Part shown: in pieces, positions 45,838 to 53,947 of the stretch
Numbering within the stretch: position 1 is the stretch's first letter
Layout of the letters: each line of letters opens with the position of its first letter
Origin: Erwinia sp. SLM-02
Lineage (GTDB): Bacteria; Pseudomonadota; Gammaproteobacteria; Enterobacterales; Enterobacteriaceae
Assembly (NCBI RefSeq): GCF_037450285.1
Contig: NZ_JAQISN010000001.1
Location: forward strand, 1,860,001 to 1,924,000
Length of the DNA stretch: 64,000 nucleotides
Reading direction: 5' to 3'
Notes under the pieces: generated by a model
What the model was told of the DNA's origin: nothing
Database searches by the model: none
Seen by the model: the letters and a program-made list of their open reading frames with translations, nothing else
Translations under genes and position numbers: made by a program

Positions 45838-45916
45838 TGTTGTCCCCCGTGGCCCCGGCTGCAATGTTGGCACAGCCGGACAGCCACGCGGCTATCGATT
45901 AATCGCAGTCTGTCAC

Positions 45917-47605
45917 TCAGGCTGCCGGTTTTTGCGCCGCCTTAATCGCTTCATCACGCAGCTCACGGCGCAGGATTTTTCCCACGTTGGTCTTGGGCAG
46001 ATCTTCGCGGAACTCCACAATCTTGGGCACTTTGTATCCCGTCAGATACTTTTTGCAGTGGGCTATCAGCTCTTCTTTGGTCAGGGAAGCATCCTTCTTC
46101 ACCACGCAGATTTTCACCGACTCGCCCGCCACATCATTCGGTACACCGATCGCCGCAGCTTCCCGTACTTTCGGGTGCAGCATCAGCACATCTTCGATTT
46201 CATTCGGATAGACGTTAAAACCTGAAACCAGAATCATGTCTTTTTTGCGGTCAACGATGCGAAGAAAGCCTTCATGATCAACGGTAACAATATCGCCGCT
46301 GCGAAGCCATCCATTTTTTAAAACTTCATCGGTGGCATCGGGGCGCTGCCAGTAGCCCAGCATCACCTGCGGTCCCTTAATGCACAGCTCGCCGGGTTCG
46401 CCCGGCGCAACCTCATTCCCTTCATCGTCAACCAGCATGACGTCGGTCGACGGTACCGGCAGGCCGATGCTGCCGTTGTGGCACTGGATATCATACGGAT
46501 TGACCGACACCAGCGGCGAGCACTCCGTCAGGCCGTAGCCCTCCAGCAGATAATGCCCGGTCAGCTTCTCCCAGCGTTCGGCAACCGACTTCTGCACCGC
46601 CATGCCGCCCCCGGCGGAGAGGCTGAGGCTGGAAAAGTCCAGCTTGTTGAAACCGTCATCGTTCAGCAGCGCGTTAAACAGCGTATTCACGCCGGTAATC
46701 GCGGTGAAAGGATATTTTGCCAGCTCTTTAACCAGGCCCGGGATGTCGCGTGGGTTGGTGATCAGCAGATTGGCACCGCCGAGATCGATAAACAGCAGGC
46801 AGTTTACCGTCAGCGCAAAGATGTGGTACAGCGGCAGCGCGGTGACCACCGTCTCCTGCCCTTCTTTCAGCAGCGAACCGTAGGTGGCCCGGGTCTGTTC
46901 CAGATTTGCCTGCATATTGCGATGGGTGAGCATCGCCCCCTTCGCCACGCCGGTGGTGCCGCCGGTGTACTGCAGAAAAGCCAGATCGTCGTTAATGATA
47001 TCCGGCTTGGTGTAGTTCAGATGCGCCCCGCGCTGCAGCGCCTGGCGGAACGAGATCGCCCCTGGCAGATGGTATTTGGGCACCATCTTCTTAATGTACT
47101 TCACCACAAAATTAACCAGCGTGCCCTTAGCCGCCGACAGCTGGTCGCCCAGCCGGGTGAGGATCACATGCTTCACCTGGGTTTTCGCCACCACTTTTTC
47201 CAGCGTGTGGGCAAAGTTAGAGACAATAACAATCGCGCTGGCGCCGCTGTCGTTCAGCTGATGTTCTAATTCGCGCGGGGTATAAAGCGGGTTAACGTTG
47301 ACCACGGTCATTCCCGCGCGCAGCACGCCAAACAGGGCGATGGGATATTGCAGCAGGTTGGGCATCATCAGCGCCACGCGATCGCCCTTCTTCAGCCCCA
47401 GCCCCTGCTGCAGATAGGCGGCAAATGCCCGACTGCGTTCGTCAAGCTGCCGGTATGACAGGCTTTGCCCCATGTTGATAAATGCGGTCTGTTCAGCATA
47501 GCGCAGTGCCGCATGTTCAAACAGATCGATGAGGGAGCGGTAACGGTCCGCGTTAATTTCAGCCGGAACATCGGCCGGATAGCGGTTAAGCCAGACCTTT
47601 TGCAA
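45917..47605 (-). CDS. fadD: Long-chain fatty acyl-CoA ligase
   Basis: Activates imported long-chain fatty acids to acyl-CoA at the inner membrane, the first step of beta-oxidation and the source of the FadR ligand. The ATP/AMP motif YTGGTTGVAKGAMLTH is central, with YGLTECSPL, WLRSGDI and the FACS signature DRKKDMILVSGFNVYPNEIE toward the C-terminus. Start TTG at 47605 with GAGGTGA upstream gives 562 residues and the E. coli-like N-terminus QKVWLNRYP; E. coli fadD also uses TTG. An ATG at 47638 would add 11 residues. A FadR box lies upstream. Confidence 0.93.
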   Translation of the reverse strand: MQKVWLNRYPADVPAEINADRYRSLIDLFEHAALRYAEQTAFINMGQSLSYRQLDERSRAFAAYLQQGLGLKKGDRVALMMPNLLQYPIALFGVLRAGMTVVNVNPLYTPRELEHQLNDSGASAIVIVSNFAHTLEKVVAKTQVKHVILTRLGDQLSAAKGTLVNFVVKYIKKMVPKYHLPGAISFRQALQRGAHLNYTKPDIINDDLAFLQYTGGTTGVAKGAMLTHRNMQANLEQTRATYGSLLKEGQETVVTALPLYHIFALTVNCLLFIDLGGANLLITNPRDIPGLVKELAKYPFTAITGVNTLFNALLNDDGFNKLDFSSLSLSAGGGMAVQKSVAERWEKLTGHYLLEGYGLTECSPLVSVNPYDIQCHNGSIGLPVPSTDVMLVDDEGNEVAPGEPGELCIKGPQVMLGYWQRPDATDEVLKNGWLRSGDIVTVDHEGFLRIVDRKKDMILVSGFNVYPNEIEDVLMLHPKVREAAAIGVPNDVAGESVKICVVKKDASLTKEELIAHCKKYLTGYKVPKIVEFREDLPKTNVGKILRRELRDEAIKAAQKPAA

Positions 47606-47674
47606 GGAGTCACCTCGAAAATGAGTATTTGTAGTCATCGCAGCTCAGCCTCTGGTTTCTGTTAACATTATTTT

Positions 47675-47691
47675 AACTCAGCGTACCAGTT
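47675..47691 (-). promoter_or_regulatory. FadR operator upstream of fadD
   Basis: On the minus strand this reads AACTGGTACGCTGAGTT. That matches the FadR consensus AACTGGTCNGACCAGTT in the left arm and the outer right arm, and resembles a known E. coli fadD site. A TAAAAT -10-like hexamer overlaps its downstream edge, so binding should block the promoter. Confidence 0.7.
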
Positions 47692-47760
47692 TGCTCAGCT
47701 CTCCGTTTAGAGGTTGCGAAGCCCATCACTAAAAATTTCTCACCCGGAGAAAAGGAGTCA

Positions 47761-47798
47761 AAAAAAAGGCATACCCGCTGAAACACAGCGGATATGCC
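47761..47798 (-). terminator. Terminator of the slp-like gene
   Basis: A thirteen-base-pair stem (one G-U pair on the minus strand, 47768-47780 with 47786-47798) is followed on that strand by seven U. It lies 25 bp past the lipoprotein gene stop and upstream of fadD. Confidence 0.9.
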
Positions 47799-47822
47799 GT
47801 GAAAAAATTCGTTACTGCGGCA

Positions 47823-48419
47823 CTATTCAGTCAGGATAGTCTGAACCTGCGCCGGAGCCGGTGCGTAGTAACCCCACGGCGGCGGACCCCAGTAGCCGCC
47901 ATGACGACGACCATAGCCCGGTCCATACCAGATCCACGGGTCAATCGGCTGTGGCGCCGCGACCATCTGCTGGATCTTATGCCAGCGCTGATAGCCGGAG
48001 ACTCTTACGACAACAAAGTTATAGTTTGCCTCACCAATTTTACCCTTTTCAACTCCCGAGATTGGCCCGACAACGGTCACCATCTGGTCATTGAAGTTAA
48101 TGGGATCAACAAAGCCGTTGATATCGGCGAACACGCGACCAATCGTCGCCGATCCGAGGATCGGTCGTGCCGAGTCATCCAGCCGCATGGCGGCAATCTC
48201 AAGACGCGTCATGCCATTCTTGTTAGTGACGCTAATCACTTTACCGCCGAAGCGCGACTCCTGCCCGACATAGAGCTGTGGCGCATTAAGCACCCGCACC
48301 AGATCCTGCTGCGGCGTCGGCGACGTGCCCTTCACTGAGTCAGGCACGGTGACACAGCCTGCAAGCAGGAAAGACGTTAATAACAAACCACTCAACTGCC
48401 ATAAACGAGATTTACGCAT
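47823..48419 (-). CDS. yeaY: Slp-family outer membrane lipoprotein (YeaY)
   Basis: A 198-residue lipoprotein with signal peptide MRKSRLWQLSGLLLTSFLLAG and lipobox LAGC; the lipid-bearing cysteine is residue 22. Residue +2 is Val, so outer-membrane sorting is expected. The mature Slp domain has EIAAMRLDDSARP, and the C-terminus is rich in Pro, Gly, Tyr and Trp. E. coli has two members, slp and yeaY; the position between fadD and tsaB identifies yeaY. Function unknown; family members are induced on starvation. Confidence 0.9.
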   Translation of the reverse strand: MRKSRLWQLSGLLLTSFLLAGCVTVPDSVKGTSPTPQQDLVRVLNAPQLYVGQESRFGGKVISVTNKNGMTRLEIAAMRLDDSARPILGSATIGRVFADINGFVDPINFNDQMVTVVGPISGVEKGKIGEANYNFVVVRVSGYQRWHKIQQMVAAPQPIDPWIWYGPGYGRRHGGYWGPPPWGYYAPAPAQVQTILTE

Positions 48420-48476
48420 AAAATTCTCCCAGGTACTGTTGATTTGACTGCACCGTGGCGAAATAGTTGCCGCGAC

Positions 48477-49178
48477 TCACTCGCGGCCCGGTAATTTTTT
48501 CCAGGTTACTTCATTACGTAAATACGTGGGTTCTGCCTGCTCCGGCGCAACGGTTTCACCGGCTGCCAGCGCCTGTGAGGCAAGGATCAGCATATCTTCG
48601 GCGGCAGGTAATTCCACCTCACTGGCCGTTAATACCAGCTGGCTGTTTTCAGCCAGCTCCGGCCAGGCTTTCCAGCCGGTGCCCACGCAGGTCCACTCAC
48701 CGCTTAAAGCGGCCATACGCTCACTCGCCGCCTGGGGGCTGAGTACGGCTTCGCTCTCTTCACCGTGCCAGATACCCTGTTCATCGCGCTGATATTCAGC
48801 CCAGTAGACTTCGCCCATGCGGGCATCAATCGCCGCCAGCACGCGTGAAGCTCCGCCCACGCGGAAAGCGCCCTGCGCCATCGTTTTCAGCGTGGAAACG
48901 CCAATCAGCGGCAGCTCTGCGCCAAGCGCCAGCCCCTGCGCAATGCCAATGCCGATGCGAACGCCGGTGAAACTCCCCGGGCCGCGACCAAAGGCCAGGG
49001 CATCCAGCGCCTTCAGCGCCACGCCGCCCTGCTGCAGGATTTCCTGCACCATGGGGAGAATGCGCTGGGTATGTTCCCGCGGGCAGAGTTCAAAGTGTGC
49101 CAGCCGCTGCTGGTTATTCAGCAGGGCTACCGAGCAGGCTTCCGTGGCCGTATCAATGGCTAAAATTCGCGTGGACAT
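48477..49178 (-). CDS. tsaB: tRNA threonylcarbamoyladenosine biosynthesis protein TsaB
   Basis: The partner and stabiliser of TsaD in the complex (with TsaE) that makes t6A37 in ANN-decoding tRNAs. The 233-residue ASKHA-fold protein has the N-terminal AIDTATEACSVAL and the GRGPGSFTGVRIG signature (about residues 67-79). E. coli TsaB is 231. It lies between yeaY and yoaA, all leftward. Confidence 0.95.
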   Translation of the reverse strand: MSTRILAIDTATEACSVALLNNQQRLAHFELCPREHTQRILPMVQEILQQGGVALKALDALAFGRGPGSFTGVRIGIGIAQGLALGAELPLIGVSTLKTMAQGAFRVGGASRVLAAIDARMGEVYWAEYQRDEQGIWHGEESEAVLSPQAASERMAALSGEWTCVGTGWKAWPELAENSQLVLTASEVELPAAEDMLILASQALAAGETVAPEQAEPTYLRNEVTWKKLPGRE

Positions 49179-49247
49179 TGCAACCTCAGGGATAAAAATT
49201 TCGGCGCGAATGATAGCACACTGCGCGCCATTTTGATGACTGCCGCG

Positions 49248-51146
49248 TTATGGCTTGAGAAATGCCGCCGCACGGGCAATATCTCGCGTGCGCGGCGTGG
49301 GTGGCAAACTGTTAAGAAACACCGCGCCGTAGGGCCGCATCACCAGTCTGTTATCGCAAATCACCAGCACGCCGCGATCGTCAACGTCGCGGATCAGGCG
49401 GCCAACGCCCTGTTTGAGGGTGATAACCGCATCCGGAAGCTGCACCTGATCGAAGGGATCGCCGCCGCGCAGCTTGCAGTCTTCCATCCTGGCTTTGAGT
49501 AAGGGATCGTCAGGCGAGGTAAACGGCAGCTTATCGATAATCACCAGCGACAGTGCATCACCCCGAACGTCCACCCCTTCCCAGAAGCTGCTGGTGGCCA
49601 CCAGCAGCGCATTGCCGGCGGCAATAAACTGCTTCAGCAGCTGGCCCTTGCTGGTTTCCCCCTGCAGCAGCACCGGCAGGGTCAGCGAGGCGCGGAACTC
49701 GGCGGCCAGATCGCGCATCACCTGATGTGAGGTACAAAGGAAGAAGCAGCGCCCGTTGTTGGCTTCGATCAGCGGCCGCAGCATCCGTGCCAGCTGGCGC
49801 GCGCCGCCCGGCTGATTAGGCGACGGCAGATTGCGCGGCACGCACAGCAGCGCCTGGCGGGAATAGTCAAACGGGCTGTCGAGGATCAGCGTTTCCGCCC
49901 TTTCAACGCCCAGCCGCTCAACGAAGTGGGTAACCTGCTCGTTAACGGCCAGCGTGGCCGAGGTAAAGATCCAGCTGGCCGGCCGCTCTTCCATCACTTC
50001 ACGGAAGCGGTCAGAGACGGAAAGCGGCGTCAGCGCCAGAATAAAGTGGCGGGAGTTGCACTCGTACCAGTAGCTGAACCCCGGCTGCGAAACGTCCTTG
50101 AGGCGCTTCAGCCTGCCGCGATAGAGCGCGGCGCGCTCAAACGCCGCGTCCAGCAGCGCCGAGCGCCCCAGCGACAGTTTGGCCACGTCGTAACACAGCT
50201 CCAGCGCATCATCGAGCAACAGCAGCGCGCGCTGCACGTGGGGATCGCTCAGCAGCTCGCGCAGATTGCCGCGAAAACCGGGATCGCCCAGCGCCAGCCG
50301 GAAATCCTGCGCGCTCTGCGCCAGCCGGTCGGCGGATTTCTGCAGCTGCTGTACGTCGCGAATTTCGGTGCGATAGGCAATAGTGATGTCTTTAGCCAGA
50401 TCGAGCAGCTGGCGGCTGGAGAGCTGCTGGCCAAAATACTGGCTGGCAATATCCGGTACCTGATGCGCCTCATCGAAAATCATCACGTCGGCTTCCGGGA
50501 TCAGCTCGGCGAAACCGCTCTCTTTCACCACCATATCGGCCAGAAAGAGGTGATGATTGACCACCACCACGTCGGCATCCATCGCTTTACGTCGCGCCCT
50601 GACCACAAAGCAGTCTTTATACTGTGGGCAGTCGCTGCCCAGACAGTTGTCGTTGGTACTGGTGACCAGCGGCCAGATGGTGCTGTCTTCCGCCACGCCG
50701 CCGCAGGTACTGATATCCCCGTCAACGGTTTCACTTGACCAGCCGCGCAGATGCACCAGATCGCTCATGGCCTGCACGGCCAGTTCCCCTCCGGCCATTG
50801 ACTGTTGCTCCAGTCGTTCGAGGCACAGATAGTTAGAACGCCCCTTAAGCAGCGCCAGCGTGCCTTTAAACTTGAGCGCCTTTGCCACCGTGGGCAGATC
50901 GCGGCTGTAGAGCTGATCCTGCAGGGCTTTCGAACCGGTGGAAACAATGACTTTTTTCCCGGAGCGGAGCGCGGGAGCGAGATAGGCGTAGGTTTTCCCG
51001 GTGCCGGTACCGGCTTCCACGACCAGTTCGCCGCGCATGTCGATAGCTTTCGCCACCGCCGCAGCCATTACCCGCTGGGGTTCACGCGGTTTAAAACCGG
51101 GGATCGCCTGCGCCAGAGCGCCGTCCGCTGCAAAATCGTCTGCCAC
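49248..51146 (-). CDS. yoaA: DinG/XPD-type ATP-dependent helicase YoaA
   Basis: A 632-residue 5'-3' superfamily 2 helicase. Walker A is GTGTGKTYAY (about residues 46-55) and Walker B is the DEAH box in MIFDEAHQVPD. Four cysteines at 108, 168, 173 and 179 fit the XPD-type iron-sulfur cluster. E. coli YoaA (636) works with the DNA polymerase III chi subunit in tolerance of replication-blocking damage. It is 69 bp upstream of tsaB. A LexA-like but imperfect palindrome lies just upstream. Confidence 0.95.
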   Translation of the reverse strand: MADDFAADGALAQAIPGFKPREPQRVMAAAVAKAIDMRGELVVEAGTGTGKTYAYLAPALRSGKKVIVSTGSKALQDQLYSRDLPTVAKALKFKGTLALLKGRSNYLCLERLEQQSMAGGELAVQAMSDLVHLRGWSSETVDGDISTCGGVAEDSTIWPLVTSTNDNCLGSDCPQYKDCFVVRARRKAMDADVVVVNHHLFLADMVVKESGFAELIPEADVMIFDEAHQVPDIASQYFGQQLSSRQLLDLAKDITIAYRTEIRDVQQLQKSADRLAQSAQDFRLALGDPGFRGNLRELLSDPHVQRALLLLDDALELCYDVAKLSLGRSALLDAAFERAALYRGRLKRLKDVSQPGFSYWYECNSRHFILALTPLSVSDRFREVMEERPASWIFTSATLAVNEQVTHFVERLGVERAETLILDSPFDYSRQALLCVPRNLPSPNQPGGARQLARMLRPLIEANNGRCFFLCTSHQVMRDLAAEFRASLTLPVLLQGETSKGQLLKQFIAAGNALLVATSSFWEGVDVRGDALSLVIIDKLPFTSPDDPLLKARMEDCKLRGGDPFDQVQLPDAVITLKQGVGRLIRDVDDRGVLVICDNRLVMRPYGAVFLNSLPPTPRTRDIARAAAFLKP

Positions 51147-51170
51147 ATATCCTCACTGCAGGAAAGAAAC

Positions 51171-51189
51171 TACTGTAATTATGTCAGTA
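51171..51189 (-). promoter_or_regulatory. LexA-like inverted repeat upstream of yoaA
   Basis: TACTG-N9-CAGTA, with perfect five-base arms. A standard enterobacterial LexA box is CTG-N10-CAG, so this one is a base short and may not bind LexA. It lies 25 bp before the yoaA start. Confidence 0.3.
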
Positions 51190-51502
51190 TTACCTGCCGG
51201 ATGCAAAATAGCTGGAATCAATGAGTTAGTGTGAATTAACGACGTGATGGCTGCGGCAGGTGGCCGGTTTACAGGCACGGAGTGTCAGATGAGTTTGCCG
51301 TAAAGGCTATCAGGGCAGCAAAGCAGAACGATCCGCTGGCTCTCAAAATACCCCGTTGAGTCACCCGAAGGCCTTTTATTAGTTAAGCACATCAGGCGCT
51401 ATCACGGGTGCACATGGTCGACAGCGATCTTTAAAAGCGATCTGTTTGAATGGGGAATATTAAGACTGGGCTGTAATGGTTACTGAAATAAAACAGTAAT
51501 AC
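51190..51502. other. Unassigned gap between yoaA and the small zinc-ribbon gene
   Basis: A 313-bp stretch with no gene I can support; the corresponding E. coli interval (yoaA-yoaB) is very short. A short open stretch on the plus strand ends at a TGA near 51357 with a plausible coding-like tail (AIRAAKQNDPLALKIPR) but no start or homology I recognise. A perfect hairpin TTACTG-N8-CAGTAA at 51480-51499 lies 3 bp beyond the stop of the small gene and may mark its transcript end. Confidence 0.4.
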
Positions 51503-51649
51503 TTACTGGCTGGCCGTCATAATTGACTTACAAAATATGCACTTAGCACCATACGGGTTCAACTTGGTGATATCAAGATGAGAAAAACGGTACTGAATGC
51601 TAAAGCAGGATGGGCAGATAAGTTTGAAATTGTAGATAATAACCTTCAT
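51503..51649 (-). CDS. Small zinc-ribbon protein, YmcF/YnfQ-like
   Basis: A 48-residue reading frame in an AT-rich gap. It has two cysteine pairs, CPSC (residues 12-15) and CIFC (37-40), and between them a pattern QYR-x-S-x2-D-x-T-x2-NPxGAKCIFCKS. From memory this matches the E. coli cold-shock-linked small proteins YmcF and YnfQ at about 20 of 31 positions from the first to the last cysteine. A structural zinc site is likely. The ATG has no close ribosome-binding site: AAGGTGG lies about 18 bases upstream, and the frame is open before the ATG, so the start is uncertain. No csp gene is adjacent, unlike E. coli. Function unknown. Confidence 0.7.
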   Translation of the reverse strand: MKVIIYNFKLICPSCFSIQYRFSHLDITKLNPYGAKCIFCKSIMTASQ

Positions 51650-51844
51650 TTTTTTATTTAAGAAAAACCACCTTAACACTAATAATCCAATAAATATGTT
51701 TTATTTCTGTTTTTTATTCACGACGGCTTTTTTAATAATAACGGCGTGCCGTGAGTCAGAATGCGCAGCACCCTGCCGCAGGTGACTCGCGCCGCCGTTT
51801 ATGCCAGGCTATCGCCGGTGATTAAAGTGTAAAAAGGAAAACGC

Positions 51845-52189
51845 ATGACCATTGAACGTATCGATCCGGAACACCGCATGTCCGAAGCCGTCATTCATAA
51901 TGATGTCGTCTATTACACCAGCGTGCCGGAAAACCTGGATGAAGATGCTGAAGCACAGACGGCAAATGCGCTGGCGGTGATCGATCGCCTGCTGACGCGC
52001 GTGGGTTCGGATAAGAGCCGCATCCTCGATGCCACCATTTTTCTGGTGAATAAGGAAGATTTTGCCGCAATGAACCGCGCCTGGGATGCGTGGGTGTCGC
52101 CGGGTAACGCACCGGTACGCTGTACCGTTCACGCCGGGCTGATGAACCCTAAATATCTGGTTGAAATCAAAGTCGTGGCAGCAAAATAA
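51845..52189 (+). CDS. yoaB: RidA/YjgF-family protein YoaB
   Basis: A 114-residue RidA-superfamily protein, the same length as E. coli YoaB. The conserved arginine of the family is in APVRCTVHAGL, followed by NPKYLVEIKVVA at the C-terminus. Canonical RidA deaminates reactive enamine/imine intermediates; the YoaB subgroup is not characterised. AAAAAGGAAA precedes the ATG. E. coli yoaC, usually next to it, is absent here. Confidence 0.92.
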   Translation: MTIERIDPEHRMSEAVIHNDVVYYTSVPENLDEDAEAQTANALAVIDRLLTRVGSDKSRILDATIFLVNKEDFAAMNRAWDAWVSPGNAPVRCTVHAGLMNPKYLVEIKVVAAK

Positions 52190-52195
52190 TCAGTG

Positions 52196-52216
52196 CCCCT
52201 GTCCTGACGACAGGGG
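52196..52216. terminator. Hairpin between convergent yoaB and yoaH
   Basis: The stem CCCCTGTC / GACAGGGG with a five-base loop is 6 bp past yoaB and 7 bp from the yoaH stop. Only short T stretches flank it. Confidence 0.6.
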
Positions 52217-52223
52217 ATTCATA

Positions 52224-52460
52224 TCAGTAATCGTCTTCGTCTTCTTCGTCTTCATCATCCTGACCATCGGCGCGATCGTCGTCGTCATCTTCATCATCAA
52301 ACATCACTGCAACGTGGCCGCCGGTATGCGTGCTGCGGATCTCCTCCGCCACCATCGCAATGGCCTGGCCGCTGGTTAAACCTTCGGACATCAGCTGATG
52401 AATGCGTTCTACGGCCTGCTGTTGCTGTTCATGTGACAGCGCGGGTAATCCTGTAAACAT
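52224..52460 (-). CDS. yoaH: UPF0181 protein YoaH
   Basis: A 78-residue protein. Residues 1-54 match E. coli YoaH (MFTGLPALSHEQQQQAVERI and SGQAIAMVAEE). The remaining 24 residues are almost all Asp and Glu, ending in Tyr, and are much longer than the short acidic end in E. coli (59 residues in total). Function unknown. It is divergent from pabB, as in E. coli. Confidence 0.92.
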   Translation of the reverse strand: MFTGLPALSHEQQQQAVERIHQLMSEGLTSGQAIAMVAEEIRSTHTGGHVAVMFDDEDDDDDRADGQDDEDEEDEDDY

Positions 52461-52576
52461 AGTGGCTCCTGGGTGGTCGTGCGGCGCGGATTATTTCACG
52501 GGTGACAAAGAGATGCCAGCGGCAGAAAAATATGCCAGGCTTGCACCCCTGTAACGAATTACCCTGCTGAAGAATT

Positions 52577-53947
52577 ATGCTGCCTGTTAGACATTCACTG
52601 AAGTATACGCCGGATGCGGTCGAGCATCAGTTTGCCGCTCTGGCGCATTTGCCGTGGGCGATGCTGCTGCATTCCGGCTTCGCGGATCACAGCGACAATC
52701 GCTTTGATATTCTGGTGGCGGATCCGCGCTGTACGCTGACAACTCGCGGGGAGCAGACCGAAATTGCTGAAAACGGAGCGGTCCGGCATTCCGCGGACGA
52801 TCCGCTCAGCCTGCTGGCCGCGCAGTTGGATAATGCTGCCATGGTCGCCGCGCCGCGTGACGATTTGCCGTTTCAGGGCGGAGCGCTCGGGCTTTTTGGC
52901 TACGATCTTGGCCGCCGGTTTGAAACGCTGCCCGCCTTCGCCGATGCGCAGTTAACCACTCCGGATATGGCCGTCGGGATTTATGACTGGGCGCTGATCG
53001 CCGATCATCATCTGCGCCGGCTTACGCTGGTCGTCTGGGGCGATGTTGAACAGCGACTCGGCTGGCTGGAGGCACAGCGCCCGGCAGCCACTGAGCCGTT
53101 CCGCCTGACCCACGGCTGGCAGGCCAACATGACGCGTGAGGAATACGGCGAGAAGTTTCGCCAGGTGCAGCAGTGGTTGCTCTCCGGGGACTGTTACCAG
53201 GTGAATCTGGCTCAGCGCTTTCAGGCCCGCTATCAGGGCAGCGAATGGCAGGCCTTCACTCGCCTTTGCCGCGCTAACCGCGCGCCGTTCAGCGCCTTTA
53301 TCCGTCTGCCCGACAGCGCCATTTTAAGCCTGTCACCGGAGCGTTTTATCCGGCTGCAGGACGGTGATATTCAGACACGCCCGATCAAAGGCACGCTGCC
53401 GCGCCTGGCCGACGAGCAGGCCGATCGTCAACAGGCCGCCCGGCTGGCCCGTTCCCCTAAGGATCGCAGCGAAAATCTGATGATCGTCGACTTACTGCGC
53501 AATGACATCGGTCGCGTTGCCGTGCCGGGTAGTGTCCGCGTACCCGAACTGTTTGTGGTGGAGCCGTTCCCGGCGGTGCATCACCTCGTCAGTACCATTA
53601 CCGCGCGGCTGAAGCCGGGTCTGTCAGCGTGCGATGTGCTGCGCGCCAGCTTCCCCGGCGGCTCGATTACCGGCGCGCCGAAAGTGCGCGCCATGGAAAT
53701 TATCGAAGAGCTGGAGCCACAGCGACGCAACGCCTGGTGCGGCAGCATTGGCTACCTCAGTGCCTGCGGCAACATGGACACCAGCATTACTATCCGCACG
53801 CTGATTGCCGAACAGGGCAACCTGTACTGCGCAGCCGGGGGCGGCATTGTGGCAGACAGCGACGAAGCTGCGGAGTATCAGGAAACGTTCGATAAGGTGA
53901 ACCGCATTTTACCCTGCCTGCAGGAGCCGCTTGATGAGCAGCAGTAA
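52577..53947 (+). CDS. pabB: Aminodeoxychorismate synthase component I
   Basis: With PabA, converts chorismate and glutamine to 4-amino-4-deoxychorismate for folate. The 456-residue chorismate-binding enzyme shows the catalytic-lysine motif RPIKGTLPR, the metal/chorismate segments DRSENLMIVDLLRNDIGR and FPGGSITGAPK, and the C-terminal AAGGGIVADSD. E. coli PabB is 453. Its 3' end overlaps nudL by 14 bases, giving coupled translation. Confidence 0.96.
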   Translation: MLPVRHSLKYTPDAVEHQFAALAHLPWAMLLHSGFADHSDNRFDILVADPRCTLTTRGEQTEIAENGAVRHSADDPLSLLAAQLDNAAMVAAPRDDLPFQGGALGLFGYDLGRRFETLPAFADAQLTTPDMAVGIYDWALIADHHLRRLTLVVWGDVEQRLGWLEAQRPAATEPFRLTHGWQANMTREEYGEKFRQVQQWLLSGDCYQVNLAQRFQARYQGSEWQAFTRLCRANRAPFSAFIRLPDSAILSLSPERFIRLQDGDIQTRPIKGTLPRLADEQADRQQAARLARSPKDRSENLMIVDLLRNDIGRVAVPGSVRVPELFVVEPFPAVHHLVSTITARLKPGLSACDVLRASFPGGSITGAPKVRAMEIIEELEPQRRNAWCGSIGYLSACGNMDTSITIRTLIAEQGNLYCAAGGGIVADSDEAAEYQETFDKVNRILPCLQEPLDEQQ

